DNA from: Actinomycetes bacterium
GTDB lineage: Bacteria; Actinomycetota; Acidimicrobiia; Acidimicrobiales; JAKAVM01
Reading direction: 5' to 3'
Length of the DNA stretch: 45,497 nucleotides
Assembly (NCBI GenBank): GCA_021827485.1
Contig: JAKAVM010000026.1
Location: 1-45,497, forward strand
Shown: piece by piece, positions 26,897 to 35,370 of the stretch
Layout of the letters: the number at the start of each line of letters is the position of its first letter
Position numbering within the stretch: position 1 is the stretch's first letter
Made by a program: the position numbers and the translations under genes
Notes under the pieces: model-generated
The model's database searches: none
Told to the model about the DNA's origin: nothing
Seen by the model: only the letters and a program-made list of their open reading frames with translations

Positions 26897-26905
26897 CCTC
26901 CTTCC
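26897..26905 (-). promoter_or_regulatory. Strong Shine-Dalgarno deciding the LLM start
   Basis: GGAAGGAGG on the minus strand, seven bases before GTG 26889. It lies inside the longer open frame, so it argues against the upstream TTG at 26907. Confidence 0.8.
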
Positions 26906-26909
26906 AATT

Positions 26910-26921
26910 ATTTGCGCAAAT
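26910..26921. promoter_or_regulatory. 12-base perfect palindrome upstream of the LLM gene
   Basis: ATTTGCGCAAAT lies five bases beyond the Shine-Dalgarno of the first gene in the acyl cluster, in the 158-base gap after the AftD-like gene. It could be an operator. A 12-base palindrome is expected by chance several times in a window of this size, so support is weak. Confidence 0.22.
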
Positions 26922-27047
26922 CACTAAATTTGAACCTAGAACGAGATTTCTCCGCACTAAACAGTCATCCAATCCCGCCATTCCATTCTATCTCCAAAAA
27001 GTACCAAGGCACCTATTTACTCTCTGGCTTTCCTGAAACAAAGACAT

Positions 27048-30000
27048 TCACTCCCTCATCTTTGTAAAACGATCCCGAAACTTATCCCAGATTGGAGTCA
27101 TAAGGCGTGCAAGTTCATTCACCATCTCATCTGGGATAATAGCAACCAATACGCTCGCGATGGCCGTTACTGCAAGTAGCTGAGCTGGCCCAGAAAACGG
27201 ACCTAATCCGATAAGAGGTCCTGGACCTGCAAATGGATTCTTTCCCGGTTCTATTGCGTCAATTATTCCAGCTCCCATCAGAGTTATGAAGGCAACCCTA
27301 CCCAGTGATGCTTTGCGCCAACGCAGATAAATCAAAATTGGCACTACTACAATCAACGGACCTCCAATCAGTCCAATGGCAACCAACGCAGCGCCTACCG
27401 AGAAAAGGCCGCTCGGCATCTTGCCAGCTTTCAGATTAGGAAGTCCATAGGGGTCGTGTATTGGAGATAATGCCAAACCTATTATAGCAAATACCAAAAA
27501 TAGCCCAAACAACAGAGAAAGCCGATACCAGCTATCAGCCCCATAGCTCATCTGAACCGTACCACCGGATCCAGGCGGGATCAGATATCCCTGTTGCCAG
27601 CCGTCTACTCTAACTGACGTAAGTGGATGACCGTTGAGTTGCGCGCTCCAGCCGATATTGTAATTCTGGCGAATTGTAAGAATCTCTTGATCCGTGCCAG
27701 CTCCTACGGATATTACTCTGGTCTCTGGGCTCCACGAATCAATCTTGACGCTTCGAGTTACTGGAATCGGTGGCGGTAATGACCCTAGTAAGTTCAACTG
27801 GGTTACCTTGAGAGGAAATGCTTCATCATTAGCAGTTAGCAAATGGCTTCCCGGGGTTAGAAATATCCCTCCTGGTTCATTGCAAACGCTTATCGACAAG
27901 GGCAACAGATGAAGCAGGTCCCCCCAGGTACCACTTATCTCAGTAGGATATTGGACGCCATCAATAACGATAGGGGGTGCTGTGCCACATGCCATGGAAA
28001 AAGTCCCATTTGGGTTCGGAGGAAATCCCGCCAGATTTTCAATTTGTGGAAAGAATATATTTGCAAATCCTATTGGTGCGCTGCGGCCTGCATTACCGGG
28101 AAAACTCAGCGTAACACTGGTCGTAGTAAGCGCTGGAAAGCTGAACTCGCCACCGGTAGCTGGAATATCTACGATTCTTGAACCTTGCGCCGAACTAATG
28201 CGAATTTGACGGACTCCGGGCAGGAAGGAGGTTGGATCCACTTCTATTGTTGAGATCGTTTCAGGACTTGGCCAGCTCATAGTTACGCTAGGATTCTTGT
28301 CGTTGATACCTGAAATCCAGTCAGTTGTTGAATTCTGGTCGATCAAGTTCGCGGGCCGATACCAAGGAAGTGAGGAAAACGTGGAGCTAGCAGATACTTT
28401 TATCTCACCGCCGCCAGAAAGTACATCAATAAGAGACTGAGTTGGAAGCGGGGTGACCTCTCCAGAAATCGTAAGACTCTCTTTTTGTGGTACATCAAAA
28501 ATCCTAGCAATGTGTGGATCTCCATCTGGCGGCGATAGAAAGTCAGTAGGATCAGGCGTTGGAGAATTTATCAAAAAAGAAGCAGGATTTGCTCCTGGAG
28601 CAGAAAACTTCTTTAGTTCATCACTTGGAAGTTCCATGGTGGGAAGAACGGTTATTCCTGGGACCGAAATATGCTCAATTGCTGGTCCCGTAGCACCAGG
28701 TTGTTCTTTAGCTTGTGTCTGCTGTGTAATCTTGATCTTCAGGAAACTAGTAAAACTAGATGGGACCGATAAGGTTTGCGGCTCCGTCTTATCCACAAGA
28801 TTCCGAAGAACTGATCCTCCTTGGGTGGTTATTTGCACCTGGGTTATGTGTGGTCTCCAAGGTTCAGAGTCATCAGGAGTTATGGTTATATGCGTTAATG
28901 GCACTGGCGAATCAAACTGAACCCTAATCCATGAGCCTGCTTTAGGGTTTGTAGCTGCCCATTCGTATCCCGGGTAGTTTGCAAATGCAAAAGCCGGTTG
29001 ATATCCGGGAAGTCGCTGGATCGGGCTGCCATACGATGAAGCTGTAATTCCGCTGACACCAACGATTTTTCCTATCGTCATATGACTAACTCCGGATACA
29101 ACCGACATTCTATGAGGGCTAAGTCCGGTATTGGGACTTAGCTCGCCTGGCTGGAGAACATATGAGTCTTGGTTAGAAATTTTACCAAAATCAACATCTA
29201 CATCTCTATTGCCATCGGTATCTACCCAAGTAGGGTTGGCGAAATTAGGTCCATGAGGATCTCCCGCTAGGCTCGTGGCCTCATTGTTGATCAGACCTGA
29301 TCCAGCTGCCTCTAAAAGGGACCTTCCAGGACCTCCACTGAGAATTACTCCTGAGTTTGTGGTATACATTGCAGCCATGGTTACAGGTAATTGCACCTGA
29401 AATATATCTATGTCATGGAGGGTTGTTTGCAAGTAACGTAATCCTAAGCTAAATCCATGCTTGGGATTCGGTGAAGGACGCAGGTATTGACCAAAACTCC
29501 TAACATACTTTATCCCGGGCTCAGCACCTAAAATATTCTCAATAGTCAGAGGTGATGGAGCGCCGGTAGCTGTATCGTTTATATCATTTCGTACTACGAT
29601 GTACTTGATGCCTGCCCTGGCGAGATATTCGGCAAAACCAGGAACCGGCTCACCATCTTGAAGGACGCGGTCGATCTCAGTCAACAACAGTGTTGAACCT
29701 TTCGAACCAAGAGGTATGATGCTTCGAATCGCCCAAGGGGAAGAGGCTAACGACCAAATCGGCTCGTCCAACGGATTTCCCCAACTGTATTGACCGAAAG
29801 CTGTACCGGGGACATACAGAGTGTTGGTTTGCCCTGCATGTGTTCCAATCCAGTTGGCTGCTTGGCTCCAATACGAAGGGACCGAACTAAATCCTCCAGC
29901 AGGATAGAAATTACCAAGTAGCAGAGGACCAGCACCTATTACAACACAAATTACCACGCGACCAATAGCTACAGCCTTCCCGTACTCTCCGCCGTATCGA

Positions 30001-31223
30001 GAAGGTTTTATTATCGTCAATGCGTGCATCAGTGCCAACGCCATCACGAGCGACACCATTGGCTCGATCTTGGATATATTGCGCAAAGGAGCCAGAACTC
30101 CGTTGAGAAGGTTGTCTATGAACCCATTGACCACGCCATGAAGGGGTCCCGCATAGCCAACGCACAATACAATTACGCCGATAATCAGAGTCCCTACCAA
30201 GAAGACCCGTTCCTTCATATCGTTGCGTACCAACCCAAATAGAGCAACACCTGCGACAACAATTGTCGCCAGAATTACAATCGCATTAGTTGATACCAAC
30301 CAGCCTCCAACTAGCCAAGGCTGATTTACGTCAAGATATGCCAACCAATATCCGGCACCACGAAGGACCTCGGTTGCCGAGGTAGTTGCATTGGTAATTG
30401 AGGCCGTTTCGGTATATGGAAGAAAGTTGAATCCGAACTTTCCCTGGAAAAGAAGCGGGATGATCCACCACATAGTCGCCATCAAAGTTCCAGCAAACCA
30501 CCATCGCATCATCTTCCATTTGCGCGGACCATTTTCACGCGTCATTATCCACAAGAAAGGTACCGGTAATACCATCAAGACAGATGATGCGTTAACTCCC
30601 CCCATTGCAAGTACTGCTAAGCTCGAACGTGCGACTCCTCTAATAACTGATTGCTCGCCGCGAGACGCTGTTATCAAAGGAATCAGGCAAAGGGGCAGAA
30701 AGGTGTTGGGTAGCACACCATAGGTAACAGAACCCAAAGAAGCTACAAAAGGTGAAACGGCAAAGGCCAACCCCCCAATAAGCCTTGTTGTATCTGAGCC
30801 GATGTCGAGAACTTCACCCAGCCGAACTGCACCCCAGAGTCCAATGACCAAAATGAGAGATGCCCAAAGCCTCTGGGTAATCCAGGCAGGAACTCCAAGG
30901 ACATGAAAGAACTCATAGAACGGGCCAATAGGGAATAGATATCCATAGGCTTGATTCTGAATTTCACCGAAACTCCCGAAAGGATCCCACAAATGCAATG
31001 CTTCTTGCATGAACTTCGCTGGATTCGTGGCCATTGCCAGCTTCGTATCAAAAACGATTTTACCCGGCTCCTGCAGAAATGCGATAGCTATTAACAAGAT
31101 CGAAACAAGAAATAGCGCCCTACGATCCTTGCCTCCGAAAAGCTTGCCTGTAGTAGTTGGCTGAATCGATTTCTGCGCACGAGTGCTCTTGAGTCTCATG
31201 CCAAAGCTTTTAGTGCTAGCCAT
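27048..31223 (-). CDS. AftD-like alpha-(1->3)-arabinofuranosyltransferase-type membrane protein
   Basis: A 1391-residue GT-C-type membrane glycosyltransferase of the DUF3367/AftD family, acting outside the membrane on polyprenyl-linked sugars. After a first hydrophobic helix (about 36-51) comes FDTKLAM, with a candidate catalytic Asp (D59). The family signature follows (about 79-102), with key residues WDPFGS, EIQNQ and GYLFPIG, then QRLWASL and about ten more membrane segments up to about residue 440. A long extracytoplasmic part holds two discoidin/F5-8C-like carbohydrate-binding regions (about 745-850 and 945-1055). Another membrane block lies near the C-terminus (about 1245-1370). In M. 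tuberculosis AftD elaborates arabinogalactan and lipoarabinomannan. The start overlaps the upstream methyltransferase gene by eight bases. The exact sugar is unproven in this lineage. Confidence 0.88.
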   Translation of the reverse strand: MASTKSFGMRLKSTRAQKSIQPTTTGKLFGGKDRRALFLVSILLIAIAFLQEPGKIVFDTKLAMATNPAKFMQEALHLWDPFGSFGEIQNQAYGYLFPIGPFYEFFHVLGVPAWITQRLWASLILVIGLWGAVRLGEVLDIGSDTTRLIGGLAFAVSPFVASLGSVTYGVLPNTFLPLCLIPLITASRGEQSVIRGVARSSLAVLAMGGVNASSVLMVLPVPFLWIMTRENGPRKWKMMRWWFAGTLMATMWWIIPLLFQGKFGFNFLPYTETASITNATTSATEVLRGAGYWLAYLDVNQPWLVGGWLVSTNAIVILATIVVAGVALFGLVRNDMKERVFLVGTLIIGVIVLCVGYAGPLHGVVNGFIDNLLNGVLAPLRNISKIEPMVSLVMALALMHALTIIKPSRYGGEYGKAVAIGRVVICVVIGAGPLLLGNFYPAGGFSSVPSYWSQAANWIGTHAGQTNTLYVPGTAFGQYSWGNPLDEPIWSLASSPWAIRSIIPLGSKGSTLLLTEIDRVLQDGEPVPGFAEYLARAGIKYIVVRNDINDTATGAPSPLTIENILGAEPGIKYVRSFGQYLRPSPNPKHGFSLGLRYLQTTLHDIDIFQVQLPVTMAAMYTTNSGVILSGGPGRSLLEAAGSGLINNEATSLAGDPHGPNFANPTWVDTDGNRDVDVDFGKISNQDSYVLQPGELSPNTGLSPHRMSVVSGVSHMTIGKIVGVSGITASSYGSPIQRLPGYQPAFAFANYPGYEWAATNPKAGSWIRVQFDSPVPLTHITITPDDSEPWRPHITQVQITTQGGSVLRNLVDKTEPQTLSVPSSFTSFLKIKITQQTQAKEQPGATGPAIEHISVPGITVLPTMELPSDELKKFSAPGANPASFLINSPTPDPTDFLSPPDGDPHIARIFDVPQKESLTISGEVTPLPTQSLIDVLSGGGEIKVSASSTFSSLPWYRPANLIDQNSTTDWISGINDKNPSVTMSWPSPETISTIEVDPTSFLPGVRQIRISSAQGSRIVDIPATGGEFSFPALTTTSVTLSFPGNAGRSAPIGFANIFFPQIENLAGFPPNPNGTFSMACGTAPPIVIDGVQYPTEISGTWGDLLHLLPLSISVCNEPGGIFLTPGSHLLTANDEAFPLKVTQLNLLGSLPPPIPVTRSVKIDSWSPETRVISVGAGTDQEILTIRQNYNIGWSAQLNGHPLTSVRVDGWQQGYLIPPGSGGTVQMSYGADSWYRLSLLFGLFLVFAIIGLALSPIHDPYGLPNLKAGKMPSGLFSVGAALVAIGLIGGPLIVVVPILIYLRWRKASLGRVAFITLMGAGIIDAIEPGKNPFAGPGPLIGLGPFSGPAQLLAVTAIASVLVAIIPDEMVNELARLMTPIWDKFRDRFTKMRE

Positions 31224-31977
31224 CAGCTACTTTCCGCAGTACTAAGACTAGGTTCCACGTGACAAACTCTCTAAGAAAAGGTACTCTAACTATCGGATAA
31301 GTCCATTGTGGGTAGTAGCGAGGGAAAACTGACTCAATGCGTACTTCGGGGATCGATGCGGCCCAGTACAAGACGTCTTTGACATGGAGCTTGAACAGAC
31401 TCTTGCCAAAAAAATTCTTAGGAGCAACGCCATATCGCCTTTCGTAAATCTTTGCCGATCTTTCACCGCCAAGATAGTGCAATGGGGAGGTTTCATGCCC
31501 TCCCCAAGGTGAAAGCCAGTTGGTGAAGGCAATATAGATTATCCCACCGGGCCTAACGATTCGAACCATCTCGTGAAGCATAAGCGATGGACCGTCAACA
31601 TGCTCTACAACATTGGAAGAATAGCTTAGATCGACACAATTGGTTCGAATTGGTAAGTACCGTCCATCTCCCCTCATCCCCCCTGCAAATCCATGCTCTC
31701 CTAAAGTCATTTCTCGTTCGTCATATTCAACAGTAAAAGCATCTGCTCCCTTGCTGCGTAGTGCTTCGCTAACATAGCCAGAGCCACCACCAACATCGAC
31801 GATCTTCTTGTCATTTAGATCAATAAATTTAGACAAGAGATCGACAGTATCTTCAGCCATGATTAGACCAAACGCCTGAGGGTCAACTGCCTCGTTTCTA
31901 AATGCATTCAAGAGTCTCCAAGACCTTCTAAGTCCAAGCTGCGGCCGTGTCCCCTCATGTTCCTTTTTGCGAGGCAT
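31216..31977 (-). CDS. Class I methyltransferase in glycosyltransferase operon
   Basis: A SAM-dependent methyltransferase of the Methyltransf_11 type. Motif I is KIVDVGGGSGYVSEAL, and a SSNVVEHVDGPSLMLHEMVRIVRPGG motif follows. The frame is open to 32055, but that region overlaps the GT4 gene. ATG 31977, four bases after the GT4 stop, is the likely start (253 residues, beginning MPRKKEHEG). The gene overlaps the AftD-like gene by eight bases. A methyltransferase of this type also accompanies the aftD neighbourhood in mycobacteria (Rv0224c region, from memory). That suggests methylation of a glycan or lipid-linked sugar, but the substrate is unknown. Confidence 0.87.
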   Translation of the reverse strand: MPRKKEHEGTRPQLGLRRSWRLLNAFRNEAVDPQAFGLIMAEDTVDLLSKFIDLNDKKIVDVGGGSGYVSEALRSKGADAFTVEYDEREMTLGEHGFAGGMRGDGRYLPIRTNCVDLSYSSNVVEHVDGPSLMLHEMVRIVRPGGIIYIAFTNWLSPWGGHETSPLHYLGGERSAKIYERRYGVAPKNFFGKSLFKLHVKDVLYWAASIPEVRIESVFPRYYPQWTYPIVRVPFLREFVTWNLVLVLRKVADG

Positions 31978-31981
31978 CACT

Positions 31982-33127
31982 TCACGCTCGTTTCTTGGTT
32001 TTCTTGGTCGTGTTTGGTAGCTTTTCGCTACAAGTCTCAAGCAGTAAGCGTTCAAACTTGCGAGCGGAGCTATCCCAAGTAAATTCCAAGGATCTCAAAT
32101 ATGCTTCACGGCCTAAACTTGCAAGTCCTTCAATATTTCCTGCTATCTCGATCCATTTGTTCTCAAACTCGGTTTGTGAGCGTGCAAGAAGACCCGTCTT
32201 GTCTTCCACAATTGCTTCTGAAACACCTTCTGCATCGAAAGCTAAGCACGGAGTCGAAAATGATGCGGCTTCTATGATCACTAAACCCCACCCTTCATGA
32301 TGGGCCCCATGTACCAGCAACCATGCTTGCTTGAGAATTGTATTACGTTCGTCCCAGGAAACCCTTCCCATAAATCGCACCCGTTCCCCAGCGTAGCTCT
32401 CTAGACGTCCTCGCTCAGGCCCATCCCCAAGAATCCACAGCTCGCCATCAATTACTTCCTTGACTTTGTCCCATGCTGCAAGTATCAGCTCAACACGCTT
32501 ATGAGGGACCAATCTCCCAATGCAAACATACAACGGACGTTTCGACTTAGAGCCGATCCATGTTTGCCAGCTAGGACCCTGTAACTGCTGGTCTATCCCA
32601 GTTTGACCTTCTTCGACGTCAATGCCACTGTGTATGACCTCGATCGACTGCTCTTTGATCCCGAGACCTAACAAGGCTTTCTTCGTCGAATTTGATATCG
32701 CTATAAATCTCTGATTCCGATATGCTAAAGGCATCATCTTAGACTCTAGCAATTTGCCCACGAAAGACATTACAGGGCCAAATCTCGTGCGCCATTGATC
32801 GGTATGCACGTGATGGACCAAGCAAACTCTCGGCTTATGCCACCAGAGTGGAGAGAAATATGGAATTCCATTTTCGACATCGATCAAGATGTCCCAACTC
32901 CGAAATCTAGAACTTACCTTGAACGGAGCCAGAACATATTGCGTAAAAGTTCCTCCAGCTTCAACAACTGGATATGGCCTTGGCCCAACCGGTCCACCGC
33001 AAACAAGCGCTACTTCGTGGCCTAAACGAGATAGTTCTAGTAATAATCGATCGACAACTACCTCAGATCCTCCAGCGAGTGGATTAGCCAGATCCCGCCA
33101 CGATACTACAACGATCTTCACAAACAA
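31982..33127 (-). CDS. GT4-family glycosyltransferase
   Basis: A GT-B retaining glycosyltransferase of about 381 residues. The N-terminal glycine loop is NPLAGGSEVVVDRLL, the middle has SNSTKKALLGLG, the nucleotide-sugar domain has VCIGRLVPHKRVELIL, and the E-x7-E signature reads HEGWGLVIIEAAS. There is no membrane segment, so it is probably peripheral and cytosolic, using an NDP- or GDP-sugar. The start is TTG 33127, with GTG 33121 equally possible. It is the second gene of the GT2-GT4-methyltransferase-AftD run, 12 bases after GT2 and four before the methyltransferase. It probably builds a lipid-linked or envelope glycan. Confidence 0.9.
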   Translation of the reverse strand: MFVKIVVVSWRDLANPLAGGSEVVVDRLLLELSRLGHEVALVCGGPVGPRPYPVVEAGGTFTQYVLAPFKVSSRFRSWDILIDVENGIPYFSPLWWHKPRVCLVHHVHTDQWRTRFGPVMSFVGKLLESKMMPLAYRNQRFIAISNSTKKALLGLGIKEQSIEVIHSGIDVEEGQTGIDQQLQGPSWQTWIGSKSKRPLYVCIGRLVPHKRVELILAAWDKVKEVIDGELWILGDGPERGRLESYAGERVRFMGRVSWDERNTILKQAWLLVHGAHHEGWGLVIIEAASFSTPCLAFDAEGVSEAIVEDKTGLLARSQTEFENKWIEIAGNIEGLASLGREAYLRSLEFTWDSSARKFERLLLETCSEKLPNTTKKTKKRA

Positions 33128-33139
33128 AAAGCTCTATAA

Positions 33140-34291
33140 CTAGGCTACGCCAAGAGAGACAAGTAGATCATGTGCAGTTACATCATCGCATACTACGCAA
33201 GTGTCATCATCACGAGGGCCAGGGATGGCGCGAATTGCCTTGAGCATCGGAGCTGAGGACGGGTGAAGAAGCATATTTGCAGTTACAAGTGACTGACTTA
33301 TCTGGCACTGTGGAAGTTTGGACTCTAATCTTTGCCTAATCAGAGTGGCTGTTTCATGATCAAGAGCAGGAAGTAAGCATAGGGCACCTTTAGGCCAGGT
33401 TACGATTGGGTCACCATAGCGCAAACTTGAACGCATTGCCGATACAACGTCTATCGGCCCCATGCGCGCTCCATTGACGGATGATTGAATAGTTAGCGCC
33501 TCAATTGGCTTTGAGTTGCGCCATGTTGCCACAGAGCGCATTACGTCTGCCAACATAGGAGCTGAGTCAAGCAAGGGGCGAACGTGGCTCCCTTTGATAT
33601 CGGCCCAATCAACGGGTACCTCTCCGATTCGCATTGATAGTTTCGACGCAAGCATTATGATCTCGACATCAAATGCATATCCTTCGATCTGAGAAAGATG
33701 GAAAAGCAGCTGGGCGGCTGGGGCTCTGAATGCCTTGAAACCACATTGCGTATCTAAAACACTCAGTCCGGTGATCGAGCGAACTAAACGGTTGAAAACT
33801 CGGCCGAACAATACACGACTTGGATCTCTGCAGTTTATTGTTGACTCTGGATGCGACCTAGTCCCTAGCGCAACTTCGCATGATTCGAGGCGACCAAAAA
33901 GTCTAGTGAGGCCACTTGGATCGCTTGCCATGTCTGCGTCAACGAATGCAATCAATCGTCCTTGAGCGTGCGATACTCCGGCTCTTACTGCAGCGCCTTT
34001 ACCCCTATTCTCTGCCAGCTGGATAAATGTGCAGTTGGTGACAGGACTTAGTAGCTCACGGGCTAAATCTAGCGTGCCGTCAGCACTGCCATCATCGACT
34101 AAGATAATTTCGTCTTTGGCTAAGTCAATATTATCGAGTAGCCGTGGGAAGGCACTGGATATCCTAGTTTCCTCATTGTAACTTGGAATAACAATTGTCT
34201 TCTCAATCCTATGTGCTGACGAACGCGTCTCGACGACTTGGCCTAATGGTGTTGGCCTGCTGGCCGCCTGATATTTTCTATTGAGACGCAA
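33140..34291 (-). CDS. GT2-family glycosyltransferase with C-terminal extension
   Basis: An inverting GT-A glycosyltransferase resembling dolichyl-phosphate beta-glucosyltransferases (Alg5-like). Motifs are TIVIPSYNEETRI (about 32-44), VDDGSADGT (about 65-73), GKGAAVRAG (about 98-106), the metal-binding FVDADMASD (DAD 118-120) and LDTQCGFKAFR. It probably charges a polyprenyl phosphate with a sugar for the downstream membrane enzymes. The family domain ends near residue 255. About 125 further residues form a soluble extension with several Asp/Cys-containing segments (DDDTCVVCDDVTAHD) that I do not recognise. It is the first gene of the glycan operon. No membrane helix is visible. Confidence 0.88.
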   Translation of the reverse strand: MRLNRKYQAASRPTPLGQVVETRSSAHRIEKTIVIPSYNEETRISSAFPRLLDNIDLAKDEIILVDDGSADGTLDLARELLSPVTNCTFIQLAENRGKGAAVRAGVSHAQGRLIAFVDADMASDPSGLTRLFGRLESCEVALGTRSHPESTINCRDPSRVLFGRVFNRLVRSITGLSVLDTQCGFKAFRAPAAQLLFHLSQIEGYAFDVEIIMLASKLSMRIGEVPVDWADIKGSHVRPLLDSAPMLADVMRSVATWRNSKPIEALTIQSSVNGARMGPIDVVSAMRSSLRYGDPIVTWPKGALCLLPALDHETATLIRQRLESKLPQCQISQSLVTANMLLHPSSAPMLKAIRAIPGPRDDDTCVVCDDVTAHDLLVSLGVA

Positions 34292-34426
34292 TTTACCAAC
34301 CTGTTATCTTGGTTCCTAATTACCGCTATACAAAGTTTAGTCTTACTAATTTAACTTTATACGATAAACCCTCTGTTCCCACTTTGGGCTTATTGATATT
34401 CAAAGCTTTGGTCCTTACCCATAGAC

Positions 34427-35200
34427 CTACTGGTTCAAGAGCCCTCCCAAGACTCCGCCCAGCCCGCCGCCGCCGCCGATAGTGCCTCCGATACCTCCAC
34501 CGCCAGCTGGTTGTGACTGTGCGATGTACGGTGCGAGAGCATGTGCAAGATTCGGAATTGGAAGTGACTGCAACCATACTTTACCAGGACCAGTCAGGGC
34601 GGCCAGAAAGAACCCATCTCCCCCGAAGAGCTTATTCTTGATGCCCGGAACCGTTGTGATATTAAAACCAACTGACTCCTCAAACAGACCGACGTGGCCC
34701 GGATGAACCCTCAGGGTCTCTCCCGGTGCTAATTCATAGACAACAACTTCTCCGTCGAGCTCAATCCAGGCCTGAGCTTGACCTTCGACCCTTTGAAGGA
34801 GAAATCCCTCTCCTCCGAAAATTCCCGCCCCCAGCGACTGCTGAAATCCCACGGAGACCTGTATGCCGGAAGTCCCACATAGGAAACCATGTCTATGCGC
34901 CATATAACCCCTACCTGGCTCGACTTGTACTGGAAAAATTTGGCCCGGCATCTTAGTAGCAAATGCGACAATACCAGACCCCCCGCGAGCAATGTACTCT
35001 GTCATAAAGAGCCCGCCCCCACCGACCATTCTTTTCAACCTTCCAAAAGCTCCTGTTGCTGCTCCTGCTTTAGTTGAAGTTTGAAGCGTTATTGAAGAAC
35101 TCATCCAAGAAAGTTCACCCGATTCTGAAATAATCTCTTCTCCGTCTTCTAGTTTCACTTCAAGAACAGGCATCGTAGTGCCAATTACTTTGCTCTCCAT
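34427..35200 (-). CDS. TIGR00266/AIM24-family protein with Gly-rich tail
   Basis: A beta-rich AIM24/TIGR00266 family protein of 257 residues; the family's biochemical role is not established. Recognisable parts are VLEVKLEDGEEIISESGELSWM near the start, GGSGIVAFATKMPGQIFPV, the FLCGTSGIQVSVGFQ region and GKVWLQSLPIPNLA near the end of the domain. The last 30 residues are a Gly-rich, Leu-ended tail (QPAGGGGIGGTIGGGGG and so on). Some bacterial relatives carry such tails. The ATG at 35200 has a GAGGAAGG Shine-Dalgarno about six bases upstream. It stands alone between the glycan operon and the GH43-like gene. Confidence 0.88.
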   Translation of the reverse strand: MESKVIGTTMPVLEVKLEDGEEIISESGELSWMSSSITLQTSTKAGAATGAFGRLKRMVGGGGLFMTEYIARGGSGIVAFATKMPGQIFPVQVEPGRGYMAHRHGFLCGTSGIQVSVGFQQSLGAGIFGGEGFLLQRVEGQAQAWIELDGEVVVYELAPGETLRVHPGHVGLFEESVGFNITTVPGIKNKLFGGDGFFLAALTGPGKVWLQSLPIPNLAHALAPYIAQSQPAGGGGIGGTIGGGGGLGGVLGGLLNQ

Positions 35201-35370
35201 GGTCGCCTTCCTCGATTAGTCTGCGCACGAAACTGTTCGCCAGCCAACTCGATCCGTTTTCGCACGCTGGTTTGAATACTTCAAAGACACTTTAGGACCA
35301 AATATGCCCATCCTCAAGTGAAATTCGCCTTAGATGCTAGGATGCGTGGCCTGCTCGGGCTGAGAATGTA

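Noticed and set aside
28453-28920. 155-residue plus-strand open frame inside the AftD-like gene
   Set aside because: It is antisense to a clearly coding region and has no domain or Shine-Dalgarno support.
31978-32055. Longer N-terminus for the methyltransferase in the glycan operon
   Set aside because: It would run through the end of the GT4 gene. ATG 31977 gives a normal operon spacing.
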